Assembly: GCF_013386825.1 (NCBI RefSeq)
Contig: NZ_JACARC010000034.1
Coordinates: forward strand, 162,032-226,031
Length of the DNA: 64,000 nucleotides
Source of the DNA: Pseudomonas sp. IPO3778
Lineage (GTDB): Bacteria; Pseudomonadota; Gammaproteobacteria; Pseudomonadales; Pseudomonadaceae
Reading direction: 5' to 3'
Shown: in pieces, positions 55,467 through 62,969 of the stretch
Layout of the letters: the number at the start of each line of letters is the position of its first letter
Position numbering within the stretch: the first letter of the stretch is position 1
Position numbers and translations under genes: made by a program
Notes under the pieces: generated by a model
What the model was told of the DNA's origin: nothing
The model's input: the letters and a program-made list of their open reading frames with translations, nothing else
The model's database searches: none

Positions 55467-56696
55467 ATGAGCAAGACTTCTCTCGATAAGAGCAAGATCA
55501 AGTTCCTTCTTCTGGAAGGCGTCCACCCATCGGCCGTCGAAGTCCTGAAGGCCGCCGGGTACACCAGCATTGAGTACATCACCAGTTCTCTGCCGGAAGC
55601 CCAGTTAAAGGAAAAGATCGCCGACGCGCACTTTATCGGCATTCGCTCCCGCACTCAGCTGACCGAAGAGATCTTCGATCACGCCAAGAAGTTGGTGGCG
55701 GTCGGCTGTTTCTGCATCGGCACCAACCAAGTCGACCTCAACGCAGCGCGCGAGCGCGGCATCGCGGTGTTCAACGCACCGTATTCCAACACCCGCTCCG
55801 TCGCCGAGCTGGTATTGGCCGAGGCGATCCTGCTGTTGCGCGGCATCCCTGAGAAGAACGCTTCCTGCCACCGTGGCGGCTGGATCAAGAGCGCAGCCAA
55901 CTCCTTCGAAATCCGCGGCAAGAAGCTGGGTATCGTCGGTTACGGCTCGATCGGTACTCAACTGTCGGTATTGGCCGAAGGCCTGGGCATGCAGGTGTTC
56001 TTCTACGACACCCTGACCAAGCTGCCATTGGGCAACGCCACTCAGGTGTCGAGCCTGACCGAGCTGCTGGGCATGTCCGACATCGTGACCCTGCACGTAC
56101 CGGAAACCGCTGAAACCCAGTGGATGATCGGCGAGAAGGAAATCCGCGCCATCAAGAAGGGCGGCATCCTGATCAACGCTGCACGCGGCACCGTGGTGGA
56201 GCTGGACGCCCTGGCCGACGCGATCAAGGACAAGCACCTGATCGGCGCCGCCATCGACGTGTTCCCGGTAGAGCCGCGCTCTAACGACGACATCTTCGAA
56301 AGCCCGCTGCGTGGCCTGGACAACGTGATCCTGACCCCGCACATCGGCGGTTCCACCGCTGAAGCCCAGGCCAACATCGGCCTGGAAGTGTCGGAGAAAC
56401 TGGTCAAGTACAGCGACAACGGTACGTCGGTGTCCTCGGTCAACTTCCCGGAAGTGGCCCTGCCGGCTCACCCTGGCAAGCACCGTCTGCTGCACATCCA
56501 CCAGAACATCCCTGGCGTGATGATGGAGATCAACAAGGTCTTCGCGGAAAACGGCATCAACATTTCCGGTCAGTTCCTGCAGACCAACGAGAAAGTCGGC
56601 TACGTGGTAATCGACGTAGACGCCGAGTACTCGGACCTGGCGCAAGAGAAGCTGCAGCACATCAAAGGCACTATCCGTAGCCGCGTGTTGTTCTAA
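55467..56696 (+). CDS. serA: D-3-phosphoglycerate dehydrogenase
   Basis: 409 residues, E. coli-type SerA with a single C-terminal ACT domain. The NAD motif GIVGYGSIGTQLSVLAEGLG is near residue 155; NAARGTVVE has the substrate Arg, EPRSNDD the Glu region and LTPHIGGST the catalytic His. The ACT domain (LLHIHQNIPGVMMEINKVF, about residue 338 on) gives serine feedback. It oxidises 3-phosphoglycerate and can reduce 2-oxoglutarate to D-2-hydroxyglutarate. It is divergent from the matching dehydrogenase. Confidence 0.96.
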   Translation: MSKTSLDKSKIKFLLLEGVHPSAVEVLKAAGYTSIEYITSSLPEAQLKEKIADAHFIGIRSRTQLTEEIFDHAKKLVAVGCFCIGTNQVDLNAARERGIAVFNAPYSNTRSVAELVLAEAILLLRGIPEKNASCHRGGWIKSAANSFEIRGKKLGIVGYGSIGTQLSVLAEGLGMQVFFYDTLTKLPLGNATQVSSLTELLGMSDIVTLHVPETAETQWMIGEKEIRAIKKGGILINAARGTVVELDALADAIKDKHLIGAAIDVFPVEPRSNDDIFESPLRGLDNVILTPHIGGSTAEAQANIGLEVSEKLVKYSDNGTSVSSVNFPEVALPAHPGKHRLLHIHQNIPGVMMEINKVFAENGINISGQFLQTNEKVGYVVIDVDAEYSDLAQEKLQHIKGTIRSRVLF

Positions 56697-56698
56697 GC

Positions 56699-56799
56699 CT
56701 GTAGGAGCGGGCTTGCCCGCGAAAAACGCTAACGAAAACGCGTGCATCCTGGATGCACGCAGCGCCCTCAGGTTTTTCGCGAGCACGCTCGCTCCTGCA
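56699..56799. repeat. REP doublet with unequal arms
   Basis: The left arm CTGTAGGAGCGGGCTTGCCC and the right arm GAGCACGCTCGCTCCTGCAA differ at several positions, while the interior holds GCGTGCATCCTGGATGCACGC, a clean small palindrome. It follows serA by 2 bp and looks like an older, decaying copy. Confidence 0.88.
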
Positions 56800-56803
56800 A
56801 ATA

Positions 56804-56837
56804 AAAACGGGAGCCCCGCAAGGGGCTCCCGTTTTTT
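56804..56837. terminator. Bidirectional terminator between serA and the DUF4399 gene
   Basis: The stem CGGGAGCCCC with loop GCAA and its complement is flanked by A and T runs on either side, so it can work for both convergent genes. Its right T run overlaps the TAA stop of the DUF4399 gene. Confidence 0.92.
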
Positions 56838-57276
56838 ATTTCACGTTAACCGTGATGACTTTCGACGCTACAGTCGGGTTGAACTGCATGTGCAGCTTGT
56901 CGCCTGCCACCAGTTGCAGCGTGTGCTTGCCTGGGGTGAGGGTCAGCTCGGTTTCGGTCTGGGCCTTGCCGTAGTGGATCACGGTATCGGTGGCCGGGAT
57001 CGGCACGCTGGCGTCAGGCAATTCTTTCTGGTCGATCAGCAGGTGGTGGTGGCCGGTGCCCGGGTCCTGGCTGGTGGCCGGGGCCAGTTTCAGGCCTTCC
57101 ATGCCGAATTTCACGGTGAAGGTTTTGTCGACGGTGGCGCCATCTTTCGGCGACACGATAAACACCTTCGCACCAGCCGGTGGCGCGCTACGCGGAATGC
57201 CATCGGCGGCGGTTGCCAGCATCGAAACGCCCAAGAGCAGGCTGGCCAGCGTTGTACGGGTCAAAAAGGCTTTCAT
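56836..57276 (-). CDS. DUF4399 domain periplasmic protein
   Basis: 146 residues. A Sec signal of about 23 residues ends near LATAADG. The mature domain (VFIVSPKDGATVDKTFTVKFGMEGLKL and HHHLLIDQKELP, then TLQLVAGDKLHM) is the DUF4399 beta fold; the HHH motif could bind metal, though no ligand has been established to my knowledge. The stop codon lies within the bidirectional terminator. Confidence 0.85.
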   Translation of the reverse strand: MKAFLTRTTLASLLLGVSMLATAADGIPRSAPPAGAKVFIVSPKDGATVDKTFTVKFGMEGLKLAPATSQDPGTGHHHLLIDQKELPDASVPIPATDTVIHYGKAQTETELTLTPGKHTLQLVAGDKLHMQFNPTVASKVITVNVK

Positions 57277-57410
57277 TCACTTCTCCAGTTTTTCCGGGAA
57301 ATCTGTAGGGTTATGACAACTTCACGACAAATTGCTGTCCAAGGCACTCAACACCATAGCAAAGCGAGCCTGAACAACGCCTCGCTCATTCGAAATCTTT
57401 AGGAGAGACC

Positions 57411-58190
57411 ATGCGTTTCCTGCCTGGCCTGTTGCTGTTACTGCCCCTTATGAGCCCCTTGGCCCATGCCGAACTGATCGACGATGTGTTTGACCGTGGG
57501 GAATTGCGCATCGCCCTGGAGGCCAACACCCCACCGTTCAATTTCAAGGAAGGCGACAAGCTCACCGGCTTTGAAGTGGAGCTGGGTGAATTGCTTGCCA
57601 AGGAAATGGACGTACGCGCCTCCTTTATCACCGTGGATGCCGCCGAGTTGATGGCCGGCGTGGAAAGCGCCAAGTACGACGTGGCGATCAACCATATCGC
57701 TATGACTCCTGAACTGGCGGATCGTTTCGACTTCAGCGAGCCCTACAGCTACTCCAGCGCGCAGTTGATCGTACGCAAGCAGGAACAGCGCCCGCTCGGC
57801 AGCTTTGCGGCGCTCAAGGGCAAAGCGCTGGGCGTGGCCCAGGGCAGCCAGTTTGTGGAGCAGGCGCGCACCGCCGAAGGCGTTGATTTGCGCAGCTACG
57901 CCGATGCCAAACAGCCGATCAAGGACGTTGCCGACCAGCAAATTGATGCGGCCATCAGTGACCGCTTGCTGATTCCCTACGCGATTCGTGACAGCGCATT
58001 GCCCGTGAAGGGCGGCGCAGACGTTGGCCCGACGTTGAGCCTGGCGATTCCGTTCCAGAAGGGTAACCCGGCGTTCAAGGCCAGCCTGGACAAGGCCCTG
58101 CAACGGGTGAAGGCTGATGGCCGGCTGACGGCGCTGTCGGAGAAGTGGTTCGGGATGGATGCGAGCAAGCCGGTGGCGAAGGCCGAATAA
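57411..58190 (+). CDS. Amino-acid-type ABC transporter binding protein without a linked permease
   Basis: 259 residues. A Sec signal ends near AHAE. It is an SBP_bac_3 protein: LRIALEANTPPFNFKEGDKLTGFEVELGELLA, GVESAKYDVAINHIAMTPEL and GVAQGSQFVEQARTAEGV are family segments. In P. aeruginosa the corresponding gene (PA0314) is followed by cystine-type permease and ATPase genes; here a REP doublet and an unrelated leftward gene follow, so the membrane part must lie elsewhere. Ligand unknown, perhaps cystine or another polar amino acid. Confidence 0.83.
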   Translation: MRFLPGLLLLLPLMSPLAHAELIDDVFDRGELRIALEANTPPFNFKEGDKLTGFEVELGELLAKEMDVRASFITVDAAELMAGVESAKYDVAINHIAMTPELADRFDFSEPYSYSSAQLIVRKQEQRPLGSFAALKGKALGVAQGSQFVEQARTAEGVDLRSYADAKQPIKDVADQQIDAAISDRLLIPYAIRDSALPVKGGADVGPTLSLAIPFQKGNPAFKASLDKALQRVKADGRLTALSEKWFGMDASKPVAKAE

Positions 58191-58201
58191 ACGACTCGGT
58201 C

Positions 58202-58295
58202 AATGTGGGAGCTGGCTTGCCTGCGATAGCGGTGGGTCAGCATCAAAAATGTAGGCTGATACACTGCTATCGCAGGCAAGCCCGCTCCCACATTT
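58202..58295. repeat. REP doublet, GGGAGCTGGCTTGCCTGCGAT class
   Basis: Left arm AATGTGGGAGCTGGCTTGCC; the right arm differs by one base (GGCAAGCCCGCTCCCACATT). The stop of the DUF523 gene follows within 5 bp. Confidence 0.92.
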
Positions 58296-58299
58296 TGAT

Positions 58300-58797
58300 C
58301 TATGCCGGGCTTGAGAGTTTTGCCAGGGCCGCGGCCGCTTCAGGCAACTCCAGCTCACTGAACACCAGCACCCCATGGCGCTTGAGCAACGCGGCCGTCA
58401 CGCCTTCGCCGGTTACCTTCACGCCGCTGAAGGTGCCGTCATAGGTCAGCAGGTTGCCGCAAGACGGGCTGTTGGCCTTGAGCACGGCGACACGGATGTG
58501 GTGGCGTTGCACCAACGCCAGCGCCTGGCGGGCACCCTCGAGGAAGGCTTCGCTGAAGTCTTCGCCTTGGGCGGTCAGCACTTGGGCGCGGCCTTCCCAG
58601 ACATCAATCCCCTGCCCGCCCGGAATCTCGGCCGACGGGCGCGGGGTCGGCAAGCCACCCGCCACTTCCGGGCACACGGCAACCACCCGGCCTTCGGCCT
58701 GCCACGCGGCCAGTTGGTCGAAAGGCCCGCTGGCCCCTCCGTCGTAGCGTACCCGGTGCCCCAGCAGGCAGCGGCTGACCAGAATCTTTTGCATCAT
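58300..58797 (-). CDS. DUF523 family protein
   Basis: 165 residues from the ATG at 58797, overlapping the upstream stop in TGATG. Conserved pieces: KILVSRCLLGHRVRYDGGA, VCPEVAGGLPTPRPSAEI, and LKANSPSCGNLLTYDGTFSG, in which three cysteines (CLLG, CPE, SCG) could bind metal or a cluster. DUF523 proteins are widespread and uncharacterised, sometimes proposed as thiol-dependent desulphidases or tRNA thiolation aids; I do not assign a function. Translational coupling ties it to the prolyl hydroxylase gene. Confidence 0.83.
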   Translation of the reverse strand: MMQKILVSRCLLGHRVRYDGGASGPFDQLAAWQAEGRVVAVCPEVAGGLPTPRPSAEIPGGQGIDVWEGRAQVLTAQGEDFSEAFLEGARQALALVQRHHIRVAVLKANSPSCGNLLTYDGTFSGVKVTGEGVTAALLKRHGVLVFSELELPEAAAALAKLSSPA

Positions 58798-59420
58798 CAA
58801 AACGGCTCGTTACCCCGCCGGCGAAACCAGCCGGTGAGGGACAGGCGTTCGCGGGTGGCAGGCATGACTTCATGGGGGATTTCCCCCGACAGGAACACCA
58901 CCAGGCAACCGCCGGTGGGTACCACATCGTATTCGACGTCGCCCTTGAGGTACATGCGCAACTGGCCACCCTGCTCCGGCAGCCAGGCGTTGTTCAAATA
59001 GATCACCGCCGACACCATGCGTCGGTCGTCATCGCGAAAGCGATCCACATGCTTGAGGTAAAACGCCCCCGGCGGGTACATCGCAAAGTGGCTTTCGAAG
59101 TCTTCCAGGCCCAGGAACAGACCCCGGTTCATTGCCACCCGCAGGCTGTCCATCAGCTCGAGGTAGTTGTCGCAGGCCACCACTTCGCCCGGCTCCAGCC
59201 ACTGGATATGGTCACCCCGAATGCCCTCGCGAATCTCCTGGGACGGGCCGCGCCCGACGGCAGCCGGCGCCAATTCACCTTCGGCGGCACGTTTTTGGCA
59301 CTCAGCCGCCAGTTCGAGGGTCAGAGCCTCGGGCAGGAAGAGCGTTTGCTGCGACCAGCCTTGTGCGGCCAGGTCATCGACAATGCGTAACAGCAGCGGG
59401 TGATCGGAGGGTATGGGCAT
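58797..59420 (-). CDS. Prolyl 4-hydroxylase PPHD, acting on EF-Tu
   Basis: 207 residues from the ATG at 59420; an ATG three codons upstream is also possible. The 2-oxoglutarate/Fe(II) facial triad is His124 and Asp126 (KHVDRF) with His183 (SGEIPHEVM), and Arg192 would bind 2-oxoglutarate. By recollection the P. aeruginosa orthologue (PA0310, PPHD) hydroxylates a proline in the switch I loop of elongation factor Tu and resembles human PHD oxygen sensors. The identity is inferred from family and gene neighbourhood. Confidence 0.85.
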   Translation of the reverse strand: MPIPSDHPLLLRIVDDLAAQGWSQQTLFLPEALTLELAAECQKRAAEGELAPAAVGRGPSQEIREGIRGDHIQWLEPGEVVACDNYLELMDSLRVAMNRGLFLGLEDFESHFAMYPPGAFYLKHVDRFRDDDRRMVSAVIYLNNAWLPEQGGQLRMYLKGDVEYDVVPTGGCLVVFLSGEIPHEVMPATRERLSLTGWFRRRGNEPF

Positions 59421-59498
59421 GGCGCGCATAGTATCCATACGCCTGTGAATCCGACAGAGCCGCCGAGCGTCTGAATACACTTTAGTCAGGTGACCGAT

Positions 59499-59520
59499 AG
59501 GATTTCTCGACAAATCCTAC
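59499..59520. promoter_or_regulatory. Perfect 8 bp inverted repeat upstream of the DUF2059 gene
   Basis: TAGGATTT, spacer CTCGAC, AAATCCTA, in the divergent space between the prolyl hydroxylase gene and the DUF2059 gene. No T run follows, so an operator is likelier than a terminator. The regulator is unknown. Confidence 0.45.
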
Positions 59521-59560
59521 GCCCGACACGGACAATAGTGGCCGACTGACAGGAGTCCAT

Positions 59561-60313
59561 ATGCGTCGTTTGTTTTTTTCCTTGCTGATGCTCTGCGTTT
59601 TGCCCGCCTGGGCAGACAGCCATGACCAGTTGTACAAGGTCGCCGGCTGGGCAGACCAGCGCGCGCATTTTAATGACGCCCTCAGTGCCGCCCAGCAACG
59701 CTACCGCAACAGTTTGCCGCCCGCCGTGTATCAGGCGCTGGTGGACAACAGCAATAAGCGCTTTGCGCCCCAGTCGGTCGACCAGCGCGCCGAGGCACAG
59801 CTGCGCAAGAACCTGGCGGACCCGAAGCCGGCGTTGGCGTTCTTCCAGTCGCCCCTTGGGCGCAAGATTGTCGCCGCCGAGCTGCTGGCAACCCGCCGGG
59901 ATCAACTGGCCAAGAACGCCCAGGGTTTGCCGCATATGGAGGCCGACGCCACCCGCAGCTTGATCATCGGCCACTTGGCCCAGGCCCTGCCCGCACGGGA
60001 AGCCGGGGCTGAAGTCAGCCTGGCGATTGCCGGTGTGGCGGCCGACAGCCTGAGCCAGATGATCCCCGGCCTGTTGGGCGGTGGTCAGGCACAGGGCATG
60101 CTGAACGGCCAGCGCGAGCGCCTGATGCAGCAGATTGGCAATGATTTGAACAACACGCTGCTGTACGTCTATCGGGACTTGTCCGACCCGGAGCTGGAAG
60201 AATTCGCGACGTTTGCGGAGTCGCCGGATGGCAAGGCGTACTACAAGGCGGCATTGGCGGCGATTCGTGCCGGGCTGGCGGTAGGGCAAAGTACTTCAAG
60301 CCTGGCACCGTAA
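59561..60313 (+). CDS. DUF2059-like periplasmic protein
   Basis: 250 residues. A Sec signal (MRRLFFSLLMLCVLPAWADS) ends at about residue 19. The remainder is predicted helical and hydrophilic, with LEEFATFAESPDGKAYYKAALAAI near the end typical of DUF2059, where this segment helps bind an unknown ligand. No enzymatic motif is visible. A REP doublet follows. Confidence 0.8.
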   Translation: MRRLFFSLLMLCVLPAWADSHDQLYKVAGWADQRAHFNDALSAAQQRYRNSLPPAVYQALVDNSNKRFAPQSVDQRAEAQLRKNLADPKPALAFFQSPLGRKIVAAELLATRRDQLAKNAQGLPHMEADATRSLIIGHLAQALPAREAGAEVSLAIAGVAADSLSQMIPGLLGGGQAQGMLNGQRERLMQQIGNDLNNTLLYVYRDLSDPELEEFATFAESPDGKAYYKAALAAIRAGLAVGQSTSSLAP

Positions 60314-60317
60314 ACGA

Positions 60318-60404
60318 TGTGGGAGCTGGCTTGCCTGCGATAGCGGTGGGTCAGTAATGAAAGTGTGGCCTGACACCGCTATCGCAGGCAAGCCAGCTCC
60401 CACA
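60318..60404. repeat. REP doublet, GGGAGCTGGCTTGCCTGCGAT class
   Basis: Arms TGTGGGAGCTGGCTTGCCTG and complement, interior CGGTGGGTCAGTAATGAAAG, at the convergent end of the DUF2059 and hydrolase genes. Confidence 0.93.
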
Positions 60405-60414
60405 GGGAACAGCG

Positions 60415-61356
60415 TTATTTCAGGTGGTCGGTGAGAAACCTGAAGTATTGCTGCCGAATCTCCGGAATCTCATTCACCAAATGATGCCTGCCCCGCGGCA
60501 GCATCAGCACCTGCGGCTGGTCGAACTTGCTGCGCAGCACGTTCAGGTTGTGCTGCCAGTCCACCGTCATGTCCTCTTCCCCCTGCACAATCAACGGCTG
60601 CCGCGTACTGCGGGGCGCCGCTTCAATGCGTTTGATCCAGCGCGCCAACGCGCCCACCCACGCGGTCGGCAGTTGCCGGGGCTGCAACGGGTCGGCCTCC
60701 AGGAACGGCTTGAACTGCGGGTCGTTGGTGTTATCGCTGAAACGCCGGGCAATGCCTTTGACGAACGGCCTGAGCAGGTAATAGCTGAGCTGCGACCAGC
60801 CCCAGGCGCGAGGCCGTACCAGCGGTGAGAGCAGAAAGGTCTTGCCCTGGGCCGGGCTGTCGGTGCCGTGGTTAAGCAGGTGATCCAACACAATCGCGCC
60901 CCCAGTGCTTTGCCCGAACAAGTGCCACGGCTGCGGCAACTGCAACGCCTTGGCCTGTTCGAACAGCACCTGCACCACGTCCTGGTACACCTCAAAGTCA
61001 TCGATGCTGGCCCGCTCGCCGCTGGACAGGCCATGGCCCGGCAAATCGCAGGCGATCACCACAAAGCCCTGGTCCAGCGCCCAATCCACGGCGTTGCGGT
61101 ACAGGCCCATGTGGTCGTAGAAGCCATGAAACAGGAACATTGTCGCCACCGGAACGGGCGGCCACCACACCTGGCAGACCACGTCGAACCCGTCCACCGC
61201 AAAGCGCCCCAGACGACTTGTCGCCGGCACCTTTCGGGCGGGCAGGTCCAGGCCGTAGAAGCGCTGGTAGACCCGGGCCTCGGCAGAAAGCGGCTGCGCG
61301 TCCACCAGGGGCCGCAGGCTTTCGCGTAGATGATCAGGGTCAAACGTAACGGGCAT
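60415..61356 (-). CDS. Alpha/beta hydrolase, lysophospholipase/monoglyceride-lipase-like
   Basis: 313 residues. The nucleophile elbow is FGQSTGGA with Ser150; FLFHGFYDHMGLY near residue 75 supplies the oxyanion-hole and HG motif; DMTVDWQHNLNVL near residue 263 and GRHHLVNEIPEIR near residue 290 give the acid and His of the triad. It resembles serine hydrolases of the lysophospholipase family. Substrate unknown. It is divergent from the DUF6436 gene, with a strong operator-like palindrome between them. Confidence 0.87.
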   Translation of the reverse strand: MPVTFDPDHLRESLRPLVDAQPLSAEARVYQRFYGLDLPARKVPATSRLGRFAVDGFDVVCQVWWPPVPVATMFLFHGFYDHMGLYRNAVDWALDQGFVVIACDLPGHGLSSGERASIDDFEVYQDVVQVLFEQAKALQLPQPWHLFGQSTGGAIVLDHLLNHGTDSPAQGKTFLLSPLVRPRAWGWSQLSYYLLRPFVKGIARRFSDNTNDPQFKPFLEADPLQPRQLPTAWVGALARWIKRIEAAPRSTRQPLIVQGEEDMTVDWQHNLNVLRSKFDQPQVLMLPRGRHHLVNEIPEIRQQYFRFLTDHLK

Positions 61357-61390
61357 AAGAACTTCCAGGCGGTGGCTTCAACGCATTGAA

Positions 61391-61421
61391 CAGATGAATA
61401 TCGAGCCGCGATATTCATCTG
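61391..61421. promoter_or_regulatory. Perfect 13 bp inverted repeat, putative operator
   Basis: CAGATGAATATCG, spacer AGCCG, CGATATTCATCTG: a 31 bp perfect palindrome in the divergent gap between the hydrolase and DUF6436 genes, 35 bp from the hydrolase start. There is no T run, so it is not a terminator. Its symmetry suits a TetR- or LysR-type dimer, but the regulator is not encoded next to it in the window. Confidence 0.6.
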
Positions 61422-61467
61422 TCAGGGCAAGCATGGCAAGCTACGCGTCCTCCGAGGATCGATCCAA

Positions 61468-62052
61468 ATGCGACAGCCCTACCGCACCACCCTCTTCGCC
61501 AGCCTGATCGTGATTATTTGCGCCGGTGTGTTATGGGCGGCGTATGACTGGTTCCAGGGTCGCTACCTGCGGGCGTTCAGTGAGCATACGGCGGTGTTTT
61601 CCGGTGACACCCTGAGCCTGCCGCCCGAGCTGGCCGGCCCCGGCCCCATCCGCCTGGTGCACTTCTGGGACCCGGCCTGCCCGTGCAACGTCGGCAACCA
61701 ACAGCACCTCGGCGAACTGATCGAGCAGTACGCGCCGCAAGGCGTGGAGTTCTACTCCCTGCAGAAAGCCGGCAGCCACGGCCAGTTGCCGGCCACCCTC
61801 GGCGCAATGAAGGCCCTCAAGGCCCTGCCCGGCGCCCAACACGTGCCCGCCAGCCCCGCCGTAGGCATCTGGGACCGCAGCGGCAAGCTGGCGTACTTTG
61901 GCCCCTACAGCGAAGGGCTGACGTGTAATTCCAGTAACAGCTTTATCGAGCCTATCCTGAAAGCCCTCGGAAGCGGGCGCGAGGTGAATGCGACCCACAC
62001 CCTGGCAGTCGGCTGTTATTGCGAGTGGAGCGCGGCAACTCCAACCCCCTGA
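61468..62052 (+). CDS. DUF6436 thioredoxin-like protein with a CPC motif
   Basis: 194 residues. One N-terminal membrane anchor (about residues 8-27) precedes a thioredoxin-like domain: VHFWDPACPCNVGNQQHL has Cys71 and Cys73 with one residue between, instead of the usual CxxC. More cysteines occur near the end (LTCNSS, VGCYCEW). This pattern could suit a reductase or a metal-binding role. It stands downstream of the palindrome at 61391. Confidence 0.8.
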   Translation: MRQPYRTTLFASLIVIICAGVLWAAYDWFQGRYLRAFSEHTAVFSGDTLSLPPELAGPGPIRLVHFWDPACPCNVGNQQHLGELIEQYAPQGVEFYSLQKAGSHGQLPATLGAMKALKALPGAQHVPASPAVGIWDRSGKLAYFGPYSEGLTCNSSNSFIEPILKALGSGREVNATHTLAVGCYCEWSAATPTP

Positions 62053-62199
62053 CCCGGGCGGCGCCAAGCTGAACAGACGCTGTTCGTTCGGCAAACTCGA
62101 ACAACGGTATCGGCATGCTGCTGTATCGTAAGCGACAAGCGGGGCGGACGGCGCTTGAGCCGTCGGTGCCAGGCGTATAAGCAGACGATACGGGAACAC

Positions 62200-62556
62200 A
62201 TGAGTCAATTAACCATCATCCTCTGGATGCTCAACGTCATTGTTGATACATCCGGCCAGTTGGCGTTCAAAGCCGCGGCCTCAGCCAGCGCCGAGCATGA
62301 CGGCATGGCCCACTGGCGCCATATGCTCAAGCGTCCGTGGATCTGGCTGGGCATCATCTGCTACGTCTTCGAGTTCGTGCTGTGGCTGGCCTTCCTGACG
62401 CTGGTGCCGTTGTCGGTCGGGGTGATGCTGGGCTCCATCAATATTGTGGTCATCATGATTGCGGGCCGTTTCCTGTTCAAGGAACGCCTGAGCAAATGGC
62501 GGTTGATCGGCATCATGCTGATTGCCTGTGGCGTGACCGTCGTGGGGTTTGAGTAA
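62200..62556 (+). CDS. SMR/EamA-type four-helix membrane protein
   Basis: 118 residues from the ATG at 62200; a longer frame starting at 62155 lacks support. Four hydrophobic segments, with DTSGQLAFKAAA near residue 16 and PLSVGVMLGSINIVVIMIAGRFLFKERLSKWRLIGIMLIACGV near the end, place it with small multidrug-resistance and ArnE/ArnF flippase-like proteins. It overlaps the next SMR gene by 1 bp (TAATG), a usual sign of heterodimeric pairs. Confidence 0.83.
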   Translation: MSQLTIILWMLNVIVDTSGQLAFKAAASASAEHDGMAHWRHMLKRPWIWLGIICYVFEFVLWLAFLTLVPLSVGVMLGSINIVVIMIAGRFLFKERLSKWRLIGIMLIACGVTVVGFE

Positions 62557-62969
62557 TGAAACGGTTTTATATCCTGGGTTTTCTGTCGCTGATCATTTTC
62601 GATACGTTGGCGCAGGTCAGCTTCAAATTCGCCTCGATTCATGCCGAACCGCTGACGATGGACGCCGCGTGGCTGGTCCGCGTGTTCGGTGCGCCGTGGA
62701 TCTACGGCGCATTCGTGGGCTACATCGGCGCGTTCTTTACCTGGATGACCTTGCTCAAGTACGCGCCGGTCGGCCCGGCGTTTGCGGCCTCACACCTGGA
62801 GCTGATCAGCGTGACGCTGATCTCGGTCTGGCTGTTCAACGACACCTTGACCCTGCCCAAGATCGTCGGCGGTGCGCTGATCATTGCGGGCATCCTGTGC
62901 CTGGCCCGCAGCGAAGACAAAGAGAGCAAGACCGTCGAGGCCGAGCCCTCGCAGACGCTGGCGTCATGA
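62556..62969 (+). CDS. SMR/EamA-type membrane protein, second of the pair
   Basis: 137 residues, four hydrophobic segments. DTLAQVSFKFASIHAEPL near residue 16 mirrors the conserved site of the first partner, and APVGPAFAASHLELISVTLISVWLFNDTLTLPKIVGGALIIAGIL matches SMR/ArnF-type proteins. It overlaps a DegT-family aminotransferase gene by 4 bp, so the flippase-like pair is tied to an amino-sugar or similar PLP enzyme. Confidence 0.83.
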   Translation: MKRFYILGFLSLIIFDTLAQVSFKFASIHAEPLTMDAAWLVRVFGAPWIYGAFVGYIGAFFTWMTLLKYAPVGPAFAASHLELISVTLISVWLFNDTLTLPKIVGGALIIAGILCLARSEDKESKTVEAEPSQTLAS

